A stretch of DNA of 54,662 nucleotides from Bacteroidales bacterium UBA1035 (lineage in GTDB: Bacteria; Bacteroidota; Bacteroidia; Bacteroidales; Dysgonomonadaceae): positions 1 to 54,662 of the forward strand of contig DCEG01000012.1 of NCBI GenBank assembly GCA_002316835.1. The letters run 5' to 3'. Positions within the stretch are counted from its first letter, which is position 1, and each line of letters starts with the position of its first letter. A program made the translations under genes and the position numbers. Below are positions 1 to 8,213 of this stretch, piece after piece. Under the pieces are notes generated by a model. That model did not search any database. It was not told the DNA's origin and saw only the letters and a program-made list of their open reading frames with translations.

Positions 1-336
1 TACTTTGTGGATAATATTGATACTATTAACTTTATGGTAGCTACGCATAACGAACACAGCTCACAGTTGCTGGCGCAATTAATTGATGAGCGCGGTTTGC
101 CGCACAACCACCCGAATATTTATTTCTCGCAGCTTTACGGAATGAGCGATCATATCACCTTTAACTTAGCTGAAAATGGTTACAACGTGGTAAAATATGT
201 GCCGTACGGTGAAGTAAAAACCATGATGCCGTATCTTTTCCGCCGTGCGGAAGAAAATACATCGGTAAAAGGACAGTCCAGCCGTGAGTTGAAGTTGATA
301 GAAAAAGAGATCAGGAGAAGGAAAGCTACTAAGTGA
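1..336 (+). CDS. Proline dehydrogenase, C-terminal part (cut by window edge)
   Basis: The reading frame is open from base 1 and ends at TGA 334-336, so this is the last 111 residues of a longer protein; the GTG at 7 is not taken as a start. The C-terminus holds PYLFRRAEEN, matching the proline-binding YLxRRxxEN motif of FAD-dependent proline dehydrogenases (proline to pyrroline-5-carboxylate), followed by the usual short basic tail. Because the protein ends soon after this motif with no aldehyde dehydrogenase domain, it is the monofunctional type rather than full PutA. The assignment rests on the C-terminal motif and the general fold of this stretch only; the FAD barrel is outside the window. 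It is the only plus-strand gene in the first 19 kb. Confidence 0.85.
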   Translation, partial: YFVDNIDTINFMVATHNEHSSQLLAQLIDERGLPHNHPNIYFSQLYGMSDHITFNLAENGYNVVKYVPYGEVKTMMPYLFRRAEENTSVKGQSSRELKLIEKEIRRRKATK

Positions 337-340
337 TTTG

Positions 341-380
341 GAGATCTGGCGAAGAGGAAGACGTTGCCTTTGGCTTCGTA
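341..380 (+). repeat. Short 3'-UTR repeat, copy A
   Basis: It lies directly after the proline dehydrogenase stop codon. It shares GAGATCYGG and GCCTTTGGC, in the same order and similar spacing, with the stretch directly after the sucA stop codon on the other strand (1821-1857). The two copies therefore flank sucB as inverted degenerate repeats. The function is unknown; this was found by eye and the similarity is limited. Confidence 0.35.
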
Positions 381-390
381 TAAAATAATA

Positions 391-416
391 AAAAACAGCG
401 ATTTATCGCTGTTTTT
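391..416. terminator. Bidirectional terminator between proline dehydrogenase and sucB
   Basis: A perfect 12-bp inverted repeat, AAAAACAGCGAT and its complement around a 2-base loop, gives a stem with a T run on both strands. It can end the plus-strand proline dehydrogenase transcript and the minus-strand sucA/sucB transcript. Confidence 0.85.
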
Positions 417-424
417 TATTTGCT

Positions 425-1711
425 TTAAAGTTCAAGTAACTCTTTGTCACCGCTGCTTTTTCTGAAAAGCATATCGGTTGGGTTTTCGAGCAATTGTTTG
501 ACGCGTACCAGAAAACCTACCGATTCACGACCGTCAATCACACGATGGTCATATGACAATGCTACGTACATCATTGGGCGGACAACAATTTGTCCGTCGA
601 TCACTACCGCGCGATCTAAGATATTATGCATCCCTAGAATAGCGGATTGCGGTGGATTAATAATCGGCGTGGACATCATTGATCCGAAAATGCCTCCGTT
701 GGTAATTGTGAATGTTCCTCCTGTCATTTCAGGAATGGATAATTTGCCCTTACGGGCCTTGTCGGCCACTTCTGCAATGGCTTTTTCGATTTCGGCTAAT
801 CCCATACTTTCCACATTACGGATGACAGGCACCATCAATCCCTTGGGTGTGCTTACCGCTACAGAAATATCGGCGTAGTCGTATGTGGTGGTGTTTTCAC
901 CTTCCATCATTGAATTTACGCTCGGAAATTCCTGCAATGCAATAGCGCACGCTTTCAGGAAAAACGACATCATACCCAGTTTTATTCCGTGTTTTTCGAC
1001 AAACTTGTCTTGATGTTTTTTTCGTAAGTCCATTATCGGTTTCATGTTCACCTCGTTGAAGGTCGTGAGCATGGCAGTTTCATTTTTTACAGATACCAGA
1101 CGTTCACTCAATTTTCTGCGTAACGAGCTCATTCGGTCTGTTTTGGATTCACGGCTTGCAGGTCTTTTTAATCCACTTACAGCGCTTACGCCGCTTGCAG
1201 CCAGCACCGCTTCCACGTCGGAACGTTTCAGACGGCGTAAGCCGTTCATTACATCCTCCAGCGATAAATCGTTCTCTTCCATCACTCGTTTGGCTAGCGG
1301 TGTAACTTTCACGTTATCGTATTCTTCTGGTGTGGGTTTAGTTTCTGCTTTGGGTGCTTCCGTTTTGACAGGTTCGGGCTTTACTTCTTTCTTTTCGGGT
1401 TCTTTCTTTTCTTCAACTGAAGGAGTGGCTGCCTTTCTTTCTTCTTTGGGCTCGTCAGATGCTTCGGGTTGCACTGATGTGTCGATAGTGCAGGCCACGG
1501 CGCCTACTTCCAGGCTATCACCTTCGGATGCTTTCTGCGATATTTTCCCGGCTTCATCGGCAACTAAGGTCAATGTTGCTTTTTCCGATTCCAGTTCGGC
1601 TATTTCAGTGTCTTTCTTAACTACTGCACCGTCTGCCACAAGCCATTTGTAAAGCTCAACGTGCGTTATCGATTCTCCCGGGCTGGGAACTTTTATTTCT
1701 ATTATTGCCAT
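425..1711 (-). CDS. sucB: 2-oxoglutarate dehydrogenase E2 (dihydrolipoyl succinyltransferase)
   Basis: This is the E2 core of the 2-oxoglutarate dehydrogenase complex; it moves the succinyl group from E1 to CoA by a swinging lipoyl arm. Residues 1-77 are a lipoyl domain with the lipoylation lysine K44 in ESEKAT. Residues 80-134 are a mobile linker rich in Glu, Lys and Pro. Residues 135-171 are the peripheral subunit-binding domain. The catalytic domain runs from about 192 to 428 and has the HRVIDG signature (H389, D393). The 428-residue length and single lipoyl domain fit an OGDH-type E2. It follows sucA by 145 bp on the same strand. No E3 (lipoamide dehydrogenase) gene is in the window, so the complex must borrow one from elsewhere. 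Confidence 0.95.
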   Translation of the reverse strand: MAIIEIKVPSPGESITHVELYKWLVADGAVVKKDTEIAELESEKATLTLVADEAGKISQKASEGDSLEVGAVACTIDTSVQPEASDEPKEERKAATPSVEEKKEPEKKEVKPEPVKTEAPKAETKPTPEEYDNVKVTPLAKRVMEENDLSLEDVMNGLRRLKRSDVEAVLAASGVSAVSGLKRPASRESKTDRMSSLRRKLSERLVSVKNETAMLTTFNEVNMKPIMDLRKKHQDKFVEKHGIKLGMMSFFLKACAIALQEFPSVNSMMEGENTTTYDYADISVAVSTPKGLMVPVIRNVESMGLAEIEKAIAEVADKARKGKLSIPEMTGGTFTITNGGIFGSMMSTPIINPPQSAILGMHNILDRAVVIDGQIVVRPMMYVALSYDHRVIDGRESVGFLVRVKQLLENPTDMLFRKSSGDKELLEL

Positions 1712-1820
1712 AATCTTTTCGCTTGTAATTCAATAGTTATTCAATTGTAATTCAGTTGATATTCGGTTGTTTAGATAAATTATTCAACGACGCGACTAAT
1801 AACGCGAACGTAGTGAGTAA

Positions 1821-1857
1821 ATTACGCCAAAGGCGAATTACGGCGAAGCCGGATCTC
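1821..1857 (-). repeat. Short 3'-UTR repeat, copy B, with two mini-hairpins
   Basis: It begins at the last base of the sucA stop codon. On the minus strand it holds CGGC-TTC-GCCG and CGCC-TTT-GGCG in tandem, two 4-bp hairpins, and shares GAGATC and GCCTTTGGC with copy A at 341-380. The rest of the sucA-sucB gap (1712-1820) holds nothing else I can identify. Confidence 0.35.
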
Positions 1858-4577
1858 TATTTCATCGCTTCTTCAATAATTGTTGCCTGGTTTATCTTAT
1901 GCAACGCTGTTAAGCCCTCGGCAGTTACACCACTCGCCGGGCGGGAGATGATACGTAGATTGCAGTCTCCAATCTGATGCTTCATAAACAATCCTGCGCC
2001 CATATTCAACGGTTCTTCCTGTACCCAGACAAGTTCTACTTTTTTGTTGTATTCTTTCAAAAGTTCACGGAGTTGTTTTTCCGGGAATGGATAAAGTTGT
2101 TCCATACGAATAATTGAGATGTGTTCTGCCTTTGCTTCTTTGCGTGCAGTTGCCAGTTCATAATATATTTTTCCCGAACACAATAACAGTTTGGTCACTT
2201 TTGGTAATTCTGCATCTCTGTCGGCGATAATTTCTTGAAAATGTCCTTCGGTGAAATCGGCTATAGTTGAAGTACAATCGGGATGACGCAACAAGCTTTT
2301 TGGTGTAAACGATATCAGCGGAACGCGGATGTCACGGTGTAATTGACGGCGAATGGCATGAAAATGATTGGCCGGGGTTGTCGGATTAACCACCTGCATG
2401 TTGTAGTTGGCGCACAGATTCAGGAAGCGTTCTATTCTTCCACTCGAATGTTCAGCACCTTGCCCCTCATAACCGTGAGGAAGAAACATCACCAATCCCG
2501 ATTTTACTCCCCATTTCTCTTTTGCAGATGAAATGTACTGATCCACTATTACCTGACCCACGTTGAAAAAATCTCCGAACTGAGCTTCCCAAATAGTTAG
2601 CCCGAAAGGATTAGCTAATGAATAACCGTATTCGAAGCCCAAAACACCATATTCGTTCAACGGCGAATTGTAAACACGTACCATGGCGTGTTCGCCGCCT
2701 AGATTTTTCAACGGGAAATACTTTTCCTCGTTATCGTCTTCGGTTACAATTTCAGCATGACGATGCGAAAATGTTCCCCTTTCAGAATCCTGTCCGCTTA
2801 AACGAACGGGATAATTTTCTTTTGCTAATGACACATAAGCCATTAATTCACCCATTGCCCAATCGTAAGAATCGTCTTTGATCATGGCAGCTCTTTGACT
2901 AAACAAACGGACGGTCTTGTTGTAGAAATCCCTGTCTTTGGGTAGTGATGTAATGTTTTGCGCCAGTTCCAGGAACCTCTCTTTCGATATTTTAGTATCA
3001 GCAACGGTTTCGAAATCTTCAGCATTGGGAAGCCTGATACCTTTGTAATCTTCTCCGAGAAAAGGCTGAATACTTAGTTGTGTGCTTTCGTTGGCCGTAT
3101 CGTATGCCTGATCCAGTATTTTATGAAAGGCATCTACGCGAGTTTCGTATTCTTTTTGAGTGAGCACTCCCTCATTGATCAATCTTTCAGCATAAATATC
3201 GCGCGGATTTTTATGCTTGGCAATTATATCGTAAAGCTTGGGTTGAGTAAAACGAGGTTCATCGCCTTCGTTGTGTCCGTATTTCCGGTACGAAAGCAAG
3301 TCTATAAACACATCGATATTGAATTTCTGACGAAACTCAAGTGCCAGTTTTGCAACAAACACCATGGCTTCAACGTCGTCTCCGTTTACGTGGAAAACCG
3401 GTGACTGTGTTACTTTGGCAACATCGGTGCAATAAGTACTTGAACGCCCCTGAAGATAGTTGGTGGTAAATCCTACCTGGTTGTTTATCACGATGTGGAT
3501 AGTTCCACCTGTTTTATATCCGTCTAATTTAGAAAACTGAATGGTTTCGTACACAACTCCCTGACCGGCAATGGCAGCATCGCCATGTATCAAAACAGGC
3601 AATACCTGATTGTATTGAAAATCGTGGTCGTTTTCCAGCTTGGCTCTTGAGATCCCTTCAACCACCGGTCCAACTGCTTCCAGATGTGATGGGTTGGGAG
3701 CCAGGCTGACAGAAATTTTACGCCCATTGTAATCGATGGTGTTGTTGTATCCCAAATGATATTTTACATCGCCATACTTAATTTCTTCATTGTAATTTTC
3801 AGCAGTAAATCCGCGAAATATCTCTGAATAGGGCTTTTTCATGATGTTTGTCAGCACATTAAGTCTTCCGCGATGAGCCATTCCAATCACAATGTCATTT
3901 ACGTCATATGCTCCACCGTGTGAGACCATGGCGTCCAGTGCCGGCATGATGGCTTCCGATCCTTCCAGTGAGAATCGCTTTTGTCCCACGTATTTTCTGT
4001 GCATATAGTCTTCAAAGCCGGATGCTTCGATCAATCTGTCAAGAATATGCAGTTTTCCTTCTTTTGAAAGGGATTCCTGATTCCTACTGCTCTCCATTTT
4101 TTCCTGTAACCATTGCACGATCTCCGGTTTCGTCATATAACGATACTCGACCCCAACGGATTTACAGTATGTTTCACTCAAATGTTCGATAATTTCTCTC
4201 AATGTGGCTCTGCCAATCCCTATCTCTTTACCCGCTTCGAACTCGATATCCAGATCACTTTCGGAAAGATTGAAATTTACAATGTCAAGCGTAGGAGAGT
4301 ATTGGCGACGCGAGCGCACAGGATTGGTTTTAGTGAATAAGTGCCCCCTGCGCCTGTAACCATTAATAAGATTCATTACGGCAATTTCCTTATGTGAAAC
4401 TCCGGCATCTAACTTGACCTCATGTGGTTTAACAGGGAAATGTTTGGCAGCTAAATCAAAGCCCTGAAAGAAAAAACGGAAACTTTCGTCCACATTCTCC
4501 GGATTTTCCTTGTATTGATTATACAATTCTTCTATGGCTCCTATATCCATAAAACTTAACTCTTTGCGGGTATCCAT
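1857..4577 (-). CDS. sucA: 2-oxoglutarate dehydrogenase E1 component
   Basis: This is the thiamine-diphosphate enzyme that decarboxylates 2-oxoglutarate and transfers the succinyl group to the lipoyl arm of E2. The 906 residues are close to the usual length of about 930. The N-terminus has the family's E2-contacting YNQYKENPENVDESF segment (19-33). Further on come MAHRGRLNVL (233-242), GDAAIAGQG (332-340) and INNQVGF (364-370), the ThDP/Mg region of OGDH E1. The start ATG at 4577 fits the family N-terminus; the ATG nine codons in would clip it. It lies upstream of sucB and downstream of korAB, all on one strand, but a strong terminator-like palindrome separates it from korB. Confidence 0.95.
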   Translation of the reverse strand: MDTRKELSFMDIGAIEELYNQYKENPENVDESFRFFFQGFDLAAKHFPVKPHEVKLDAGVSHKEIAVMNLINGYRRRGHLFTKTNPVRSRRQYSPTLDIVNFNLSESDLDIEFEAGKEIGIGRATLREIIEHLSETYCKSVGVEYRYMTKPEIVQWLQEKMESSRNQESLSKEGKLHILDRLIEASGFEDYMHRKYVGQKRFSLEGSEAIMPALDAMVSHGGAYDVNDIVIGMAHRGRLNVLTNIMKKPYSEIFRGFTAENYNEEIKYGDVKYHLGYNNTIDYNGRKISVSLAPNPSHLEAVGPVVEGISRAKLENDHDFQYNQVLPVLIHGDAAIAGQGVVYETIQFSKLDGYKTGGTIHIVINNQVGFTTNYLQGRSSTYCTDVAKVTQSPVFHVNGDDVEAMVFVAKLALEFRQKFNIDVFIDLLSYRKYGHNEGDEPRFTQPKLYDIIAKHKNPRDIYAERLINEGVLTQKEYETRVDAFHKILDQAYDTANESTQLSIQPFLGEDYKGIRLPNAEDFETVADTKISKERFLELAQNITSLPKDRDFYNKTVRLFSQRAAMIKDDSYDWAMGELMAYVSLAKENYPVRLSGQDSERGTFSHRHAEIVTEDDNEEKYFPLKNLGGEHAMVRVYNSPLNEYGVLGFEYGYSLANPFGLTIWEAQFGDFFNVGQVIVDQYISSAKEKWGVKSGLVMFLPHGYEGQGAEHSSGRIERFLNLCANYNMQVVNPTTPANHFHAIRRQLHRDIRVPLISFTPKSLLRHPDCTSTIADFTEGHFQEIIADRDAELPKVTKLLLCSGKIYYELATARKEAKAEHISIIRMEQLYPFPEKQLRELLKEYNKKVELVWVQEEPLNMGAGLFMKHQIGDCNLRIISRPASGVTAEGLTALHKINQATIIEEAMK

Positions 4578-4943
4578 TGGTCTATTGTTGTAGTTAGGTT
4601 ATTCAAACTGTAAAGATGATAAAATTGTTCACGCTTTGCAACTATTTTATTGGTAAAATTATATTTGAATATATTCCGAAATGTATATGAGCAGATTTTT
4701 AAACCTTTTTATTCTTTTTTCCATGAAGATAAAAGTTTGAGAGTCGATTGTCTATAAAAATCTCCTTCATGAGGAATGTGGAAATTTGTCTTTTTGGAGT
4801 AGATCAATTTCAATAAGAATGGAATATATGTGTAATTTTTAATTAGTTGTTTATCAGTGGATTAAATGGTGTTTTCAAAAAAAGAGAGACGCGGCATGCC
4901 ACGTCTCTACATCTGTCATCTTACTTCTGTTGTTAAACAAAGT
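4578..4943. other. Intergenic stretch between sucA and korB
   Basis: This is 366 bp of AT-rich DNA. It must carry the sucA promoter; a degenerate TACAGTTTG lies about 30 bp upstream of the sucA ATG, but I find no convincing full promoter. The distal part holds the palindromic terminator at 4875-4908. I see no ORF longer than about 15 codons with a start codon and no recognisable RNA gene. Confidence 0.5.
4875..4908 (-). terminator. Terminator of the kor operon, made of a repeat-type palindrome
   Basis: Bases 4885-4908 form a 24-bp palindrome (centre GGCATGCC, arms AGAGACG/CGTCTCT) with one C/A mismatch. On the minus strand it is followed by seven T residues, so it looks like a rho-independent terminator for korAB. 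The AGAGACG...CGTCTCT arms resemble the AAAGACG...CGTCTTT arms of the palindromes at 16185-16286, suggesting a dispersed repeat reused as a terminator. Confidence 0.7.
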
Positions 4944-5984
4944 TTATTTCATTTCCCAGATATTGGAAGAGCTCATTAGAAAATCGGTAAACGATTTTTT
5001 ACCGGCTTTTTCCTGTACTTCGGCAATCTGCTTTTCGTAATCTGCTTCGTAAGAAGGAGAATTCACGGAGCGAATAACACCCAATGCTACGGGGAGATCG
5101 TTGTCGTGTCCCATCAAACTAAGCTTGATGTGCAATGAGTTATCCATTGTAGAAGCATCGTGAATCAGAATATCGTCCATCGTGTATCCGTCTTCGCCAA
5201 TGGTTACGGCTTTCAGGTTCCATCCGTCCAATACCAATCCCCGATTATTTTCAAGTCCGAAAATCATTTTTTCGCCATGTTTAAGCATGATTGTTTTTTC
5301 GGCTTTCCATGTGCGATCAGCAATTTTATTATGAATGCCATCGTTGAAAATGATGCAGTTCTGCAGTACTTCTATCACCGAAGTTCCTTTGTGTTTGGCG
5401 GCATCTACCATTATCTCGGTGGTGTTTTTCATATCCACGTCGATAGCTCTGGCAAAGAATGTTCCCCGCGCTCCAAAACAAAGTTCCGACGGGCGGAAAG
5501 GATCTTCCACTGTTCCGTATGGTGATGACTTAGAAACAAATCCGCGATCGGAGGTGGGGGAATATTGTCCTTTGGTAAGTCCGTAAATCTTATTGTTGAA
5601 CAGAATAACATTGATGTCAACGTTTCTGCGGATGGTGTGAATAAAATGATTTCCTCCGATTGCCAGCGAGTCGCCATCGCCTGTAGCCACCCAAACATTC
5701 AGCCTAGGATTTGATACTTTTACTCCGGTAGCGATAGCTAGTGCACGACCGTGAATTCCATGAAATCCATAAGTGTTCATGTAATAGGGTAAACGCGAAG
5801 AGCAACCAATCCCTGAAATTACTGCAGTTTCGTGCGGATGGATATTCAACTCTGCCATTGCTTTATGTACGCAGCTTAAAATAGCATAGTCTCCACAACC
5901 GGGACACCAGCGTACATTCACATCGCTTTTATAATCTTTCTGTGTATATTTTACTTGCGCTTTTTCTATTGTTGCAGTTTCCAT
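4944..5984 (-). CDS. korB: 2-oxoglutarate:ferredoxin oxidoreductase, beta subunit
   Basis: This is the thiamine-diphosphate subunit that, with KorA, oxidises 2-oxoglutarate to succinyl-CoA and reduces ferredoxin (or runs in reverse). It shows WCPGCGDY (26-33) and GIGCSSR (58-64), supplying three of the cysteines that hold the [4Fe-4S] cluster, with a further Cys in a LQNCIIFN segment. The ThDP/Mg motif is GDGD (102-105) with NNKIYGLT (130-137). At 346 residues it is the normal length. It starts 2 bp after the korA stop, so the two are co-translated. The 2-oxoglutarate rather than pyruvate specificity is inferred from subunit make-up and overall similarity; other 2-oxoacids are possible. Confidence 0.92.
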   Translation of the reverse strand: METATIEKAQVKYTQKDYKSDVNVRWCPGCGDYAILSCVHKAMAELNIHPHETAVISGIGCSSRLPYYMNTYGFHGIHGRALAIATGVKVSNPRLNVWVATGDGDSLAIGGNHFIHTIRRNVDINVILFNNKIYGLTKGQYSPTSDRGFVSKSSPYGTVEDPFRPSELCFGARGTFFARAIDVDMKNTTEIMVDAAKHKGTSVIEVLQNCIIFNDGIHNKIADRTWKAEKTIMLKHGEKMIFGLENNRGLVLDGWNLKAVTIGEDGYTMDDILIHDASTMDNSLHIKLSLMGHDNDLPVALGVIRSVNSPSYEADYEKQIAEVQEKAGKKSFTDFLMSSSNIWEMK

Positions 5985-5986
5985 CG

Positions 5987-7849
5987 TTATTTTCCTTCCA
6001 TAATTTTAATAAACTCATCCACCAGTTCGCTCACGCTGAAAGGTTGTCCTTCCACACGATTGAATTGGTGAATTTTAATATCATTGAACTTACCAAGTAA
6101 ATACGAAGCAAAATGGCCTGTATTCTGTTCAGCAACGATAATAGTTTTATATTTTTTCAAAATATCGTGTGTGTTGCGTGGCAACGGATTGATAAATCTG
6201 AAATGCGAGAGAGCTACTTTCTTGTTTCTATCCTGAATGCGCATCATCACTTCCAGTAAATGACCGTAAGTTCCACCCCAGCCAACTATAAGTGTGTCGG
6301 CGTCGTGATTGCCTATTACTTGTTGTTCGGGTATAAAATCAGCTATTTTTTCTATTTTAGCCTTACGGGTGTTCACCATCAACTGGTGATTGTTGGGATT
6401 AGATGAGATTACACCGGTTGAATAATCCTTTTCCAATCCACCTATCTGGTGCATGTATCCGGCAGTTCCGGGCACACCCCAATATCTTACCAGCTTGTCT
6501 TCGTTACGAAGATAAGGTTTCCAGCTTTCAGCATCACCATTAAATGTTTCCTGAACGTATGGCGGTTTAATCTCCGGATATTCATCGAGATTTGGGATTT
6601 TCCACGCCGATGCACCGTTAGCAATATAACCGTCGGTAAGTAAAATAACCGGAGTCATGTGCTCCAGCGCAATTTTCGATGCCCAGTATGCACTGTCGAA
6701 ACAATCGACTGGCGTAGTGGCTGCAAGCACCGGCAGAGGGCTTTCACCGTTTCTTCCGTATAGTGCCTGAAATAAATCGGCTTGTTCGCTCTTGGTGGGC
6801 ATTCCGGTAGAGGGACCACCACGCTGAACGTCAACCACTACCAGCGGGAGTTCGGTCATTACGGCTAGTCCCAGTGCTTCGCTTTTGAGCGATAAACCCG
6901 GTCCCGATGTAGACGTCGCTCCTAAGCTTCCGGCAAAACTGGCGCCGATCGCGGTACAGATACCCGCAATTTCGTCTTCCATCTGTAAAGCCTTTACACC
7001 CAAGTCTTTCCTGGCTGTGAGTTCCTGCAGGATATCGGTTGCCGGTGTGATGGGGTATGAGCCGAGGAACAGTTTTACACCTGCTTTTTCGGCGGCGGCG
7101 ATCAACCCGTAAGCGGTAGCTGTATTACCGTTTACATCAGTATAAAAACCTTTGCCGGCTTGTATAGTGTCAATCCGATATGTCGTTGCCGTCAGATGAA
7201 TGTTGTTCCCGTAATTATACCCGTCTGTGAGCGCTTTTATATTGGTTTCGACCAATTTAGGCCTTTTTTTAAACTTATCTTTCAGTAATTGTTCTGCAAT
7301 TTCAATCGGCCGGTTAAACAGCCAGCAAACAATACCCAGCGAGAACATATTCTTACTACGCAAAATGTCCTTATTTTCCAGTCCGCTGTCTGCCAAAGAG
7401 TCTTTTGTCATGGATGTAATGGCAACAGGAATGGGTTGTACATACTCAACATTGAGTTCGGCAAAAGGATCATCGGTCTTGAAGAGTGCTTTATCCAAAT
7501 CTCTTTTCGTGAACGAATCGGTGTCGAAAATAACGATCGATCCCTTTTGTAAATGCTGGCGATTGACTTTCAGAGCAGCGGGATTCATCGCGATGAGCAC
7601 ATCTGCTTTATCTCCCGCATTATAAATATCTTTCGATCCCACGCGGACCTGAAATCCCGAAACTCCGTTCAATGTGCCTTGTGGCGCACGAATTTCTGCC
7701 GGATAATCAGGAAAAGTGGCTATTTCATTTCCAAATATGGCAGACAATGTAGAAAATAACGTTCCGGTTAACTGCATCCCGTCACCCGAGTCGCCGGAAA
7801 ACCGTATAGTTACCTGCTTCAAATCTGTAATAACAGTTTCATTCGTCAT
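5987..7849 (-). CDS. korA: 2-oxoglutarate:ferredoxin oxidoreductase, alpha (gamma-alpha fused) subunit
   Basis: This is the CoA- and 2-oxoacid-binding subunit paired with KorB. The 620-residue protein begins with the gamma-type domain (RFSGDSGDGMQLTG near the N-terminus) fused to the alpha domain, which carries GSYPITPATDIL and RGGPSTGMPTKSEQ. The open frame runs back to 8128, but I place the start at ATG 7849. The family begins with this short MTNETV... N-terminus, and a promoter (7966-7997) lies inside the longer frame. The leader is therefore about 110 nt. It is the first gene of the korAB pair and is separated from the SusCD genes by a terminator. Confidence 0.93.
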   Translation of the reverse strand: MTNETVITDLKQVTIRFSGDSGDGMQLTGTLFSTLSAIFGNEIATFPDYPAEIRAPQGTLNGVSGFQVRVGSKDIYNAGDKADVLIAMNPAALKVNRQHLQKGSIVIFDTDSFTKRDLDKALFKTDDPFAELNVEYVQPIPVAITSMTKDSLADSGLENKDILRSKNMFSLGIVCWLFNRPIEIAEQLLKDKFKKRPKLVETNIKALTDGYNYGNNIHLTATTYRIDTIQAGKGFYTDVNGNTATAYGLIAAAEKAGVKLFLGSYPITPATDILQELTARKDLGVKALQMEDEIAGICTAIGASFAGSLGATSTSGPGLSLKSEALGLAVMTELPLVVVDVQRGGPSTGMPTKSEQADLFQALYGRNGESPLPVLAATTPVDCFDSAYWASKIALEHMTPVILLTDGYIANGASAWKIPNLDEYPEIKPPYVQETFNGDAESWKPYLRNEDKLVRYWGVPGTAGYMHQIGGLEKDYSTGVISSNPNNHQLMVNTRKAKIEKIADFIPEQQVIGNHDADTLIVGWGGTYGHLLEVMMRIQDRNKKVALSHFRFINPLPRNTHDILKKYKTIIVAEQNTGHFASYLLGKFNDIKIHQFNRVEGQPFSVSELVDEFIKIMEGK

Positions 7850-7965
7850 AATAAAAAATCTTGATCTGTAAATCTTTAAGTTGTTTGTGTGTTTTTTCAA
7901 TCGTGTTTGAAAATCAATTCTTTCAACTTCTGAAAGGTTAATTTCATTTATTATAATAAAGAATA

Positions 7966-7997
7966 CAAAGTAACAAAAGAGTTGGGGAAAAAGCAAA
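7966..7997 (-). promoter_or_regulatory. Promoter for korAB
   Basis: On the minus strand TTTG (7997-7994), a 20-bp spacer and TTACTTTG (7973-7966) match the Bacteroidota housekeeping promoter (TTTG, 19-21 bp, TAnnTTTG), with one deviation in the -7 box. Confidence 0.6.
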
Positions 7998-8150
7998 TTT
8001 TGTGTTCTATAAATTAACGACCCGAATTCTTGAGAGTTAGTTGTTGATGTTTGAAGGTTATTGGGCTTTGGAGTCAATATGTCTGTTTGAAAGGCACTAT
8101 GATGTCCTGGTTTTAGATAAAGTATCAAGCAATAGGAGAGTATAAAGATA

Positions 8151-8190
8151 AAACAAAGGCAAGTTCCCGATTTTAAACGAAAACTTGCCT
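8151..8190 (-). terminator. Terminator after susD-like gene
   Basis: The inverted repeat AGGCAAGTT/AACTTGCCT (8157-8165 and 8182-8190) has a 16-base loop. On the minus strand it is followed by TTGTTTT. It lies just downstream of the SusD stop codon. Confidence 0.7.
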
Positions 8191-8213
8191 CATATCAGAT
8201 GTTTTTTAATTAT

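Noticed and set aside
7850..8128. Long N-terminal extension of korA
   Set aside because: It contains the promoter and has no similarity to the family; ATG 7849 gives the normal N-terminus.
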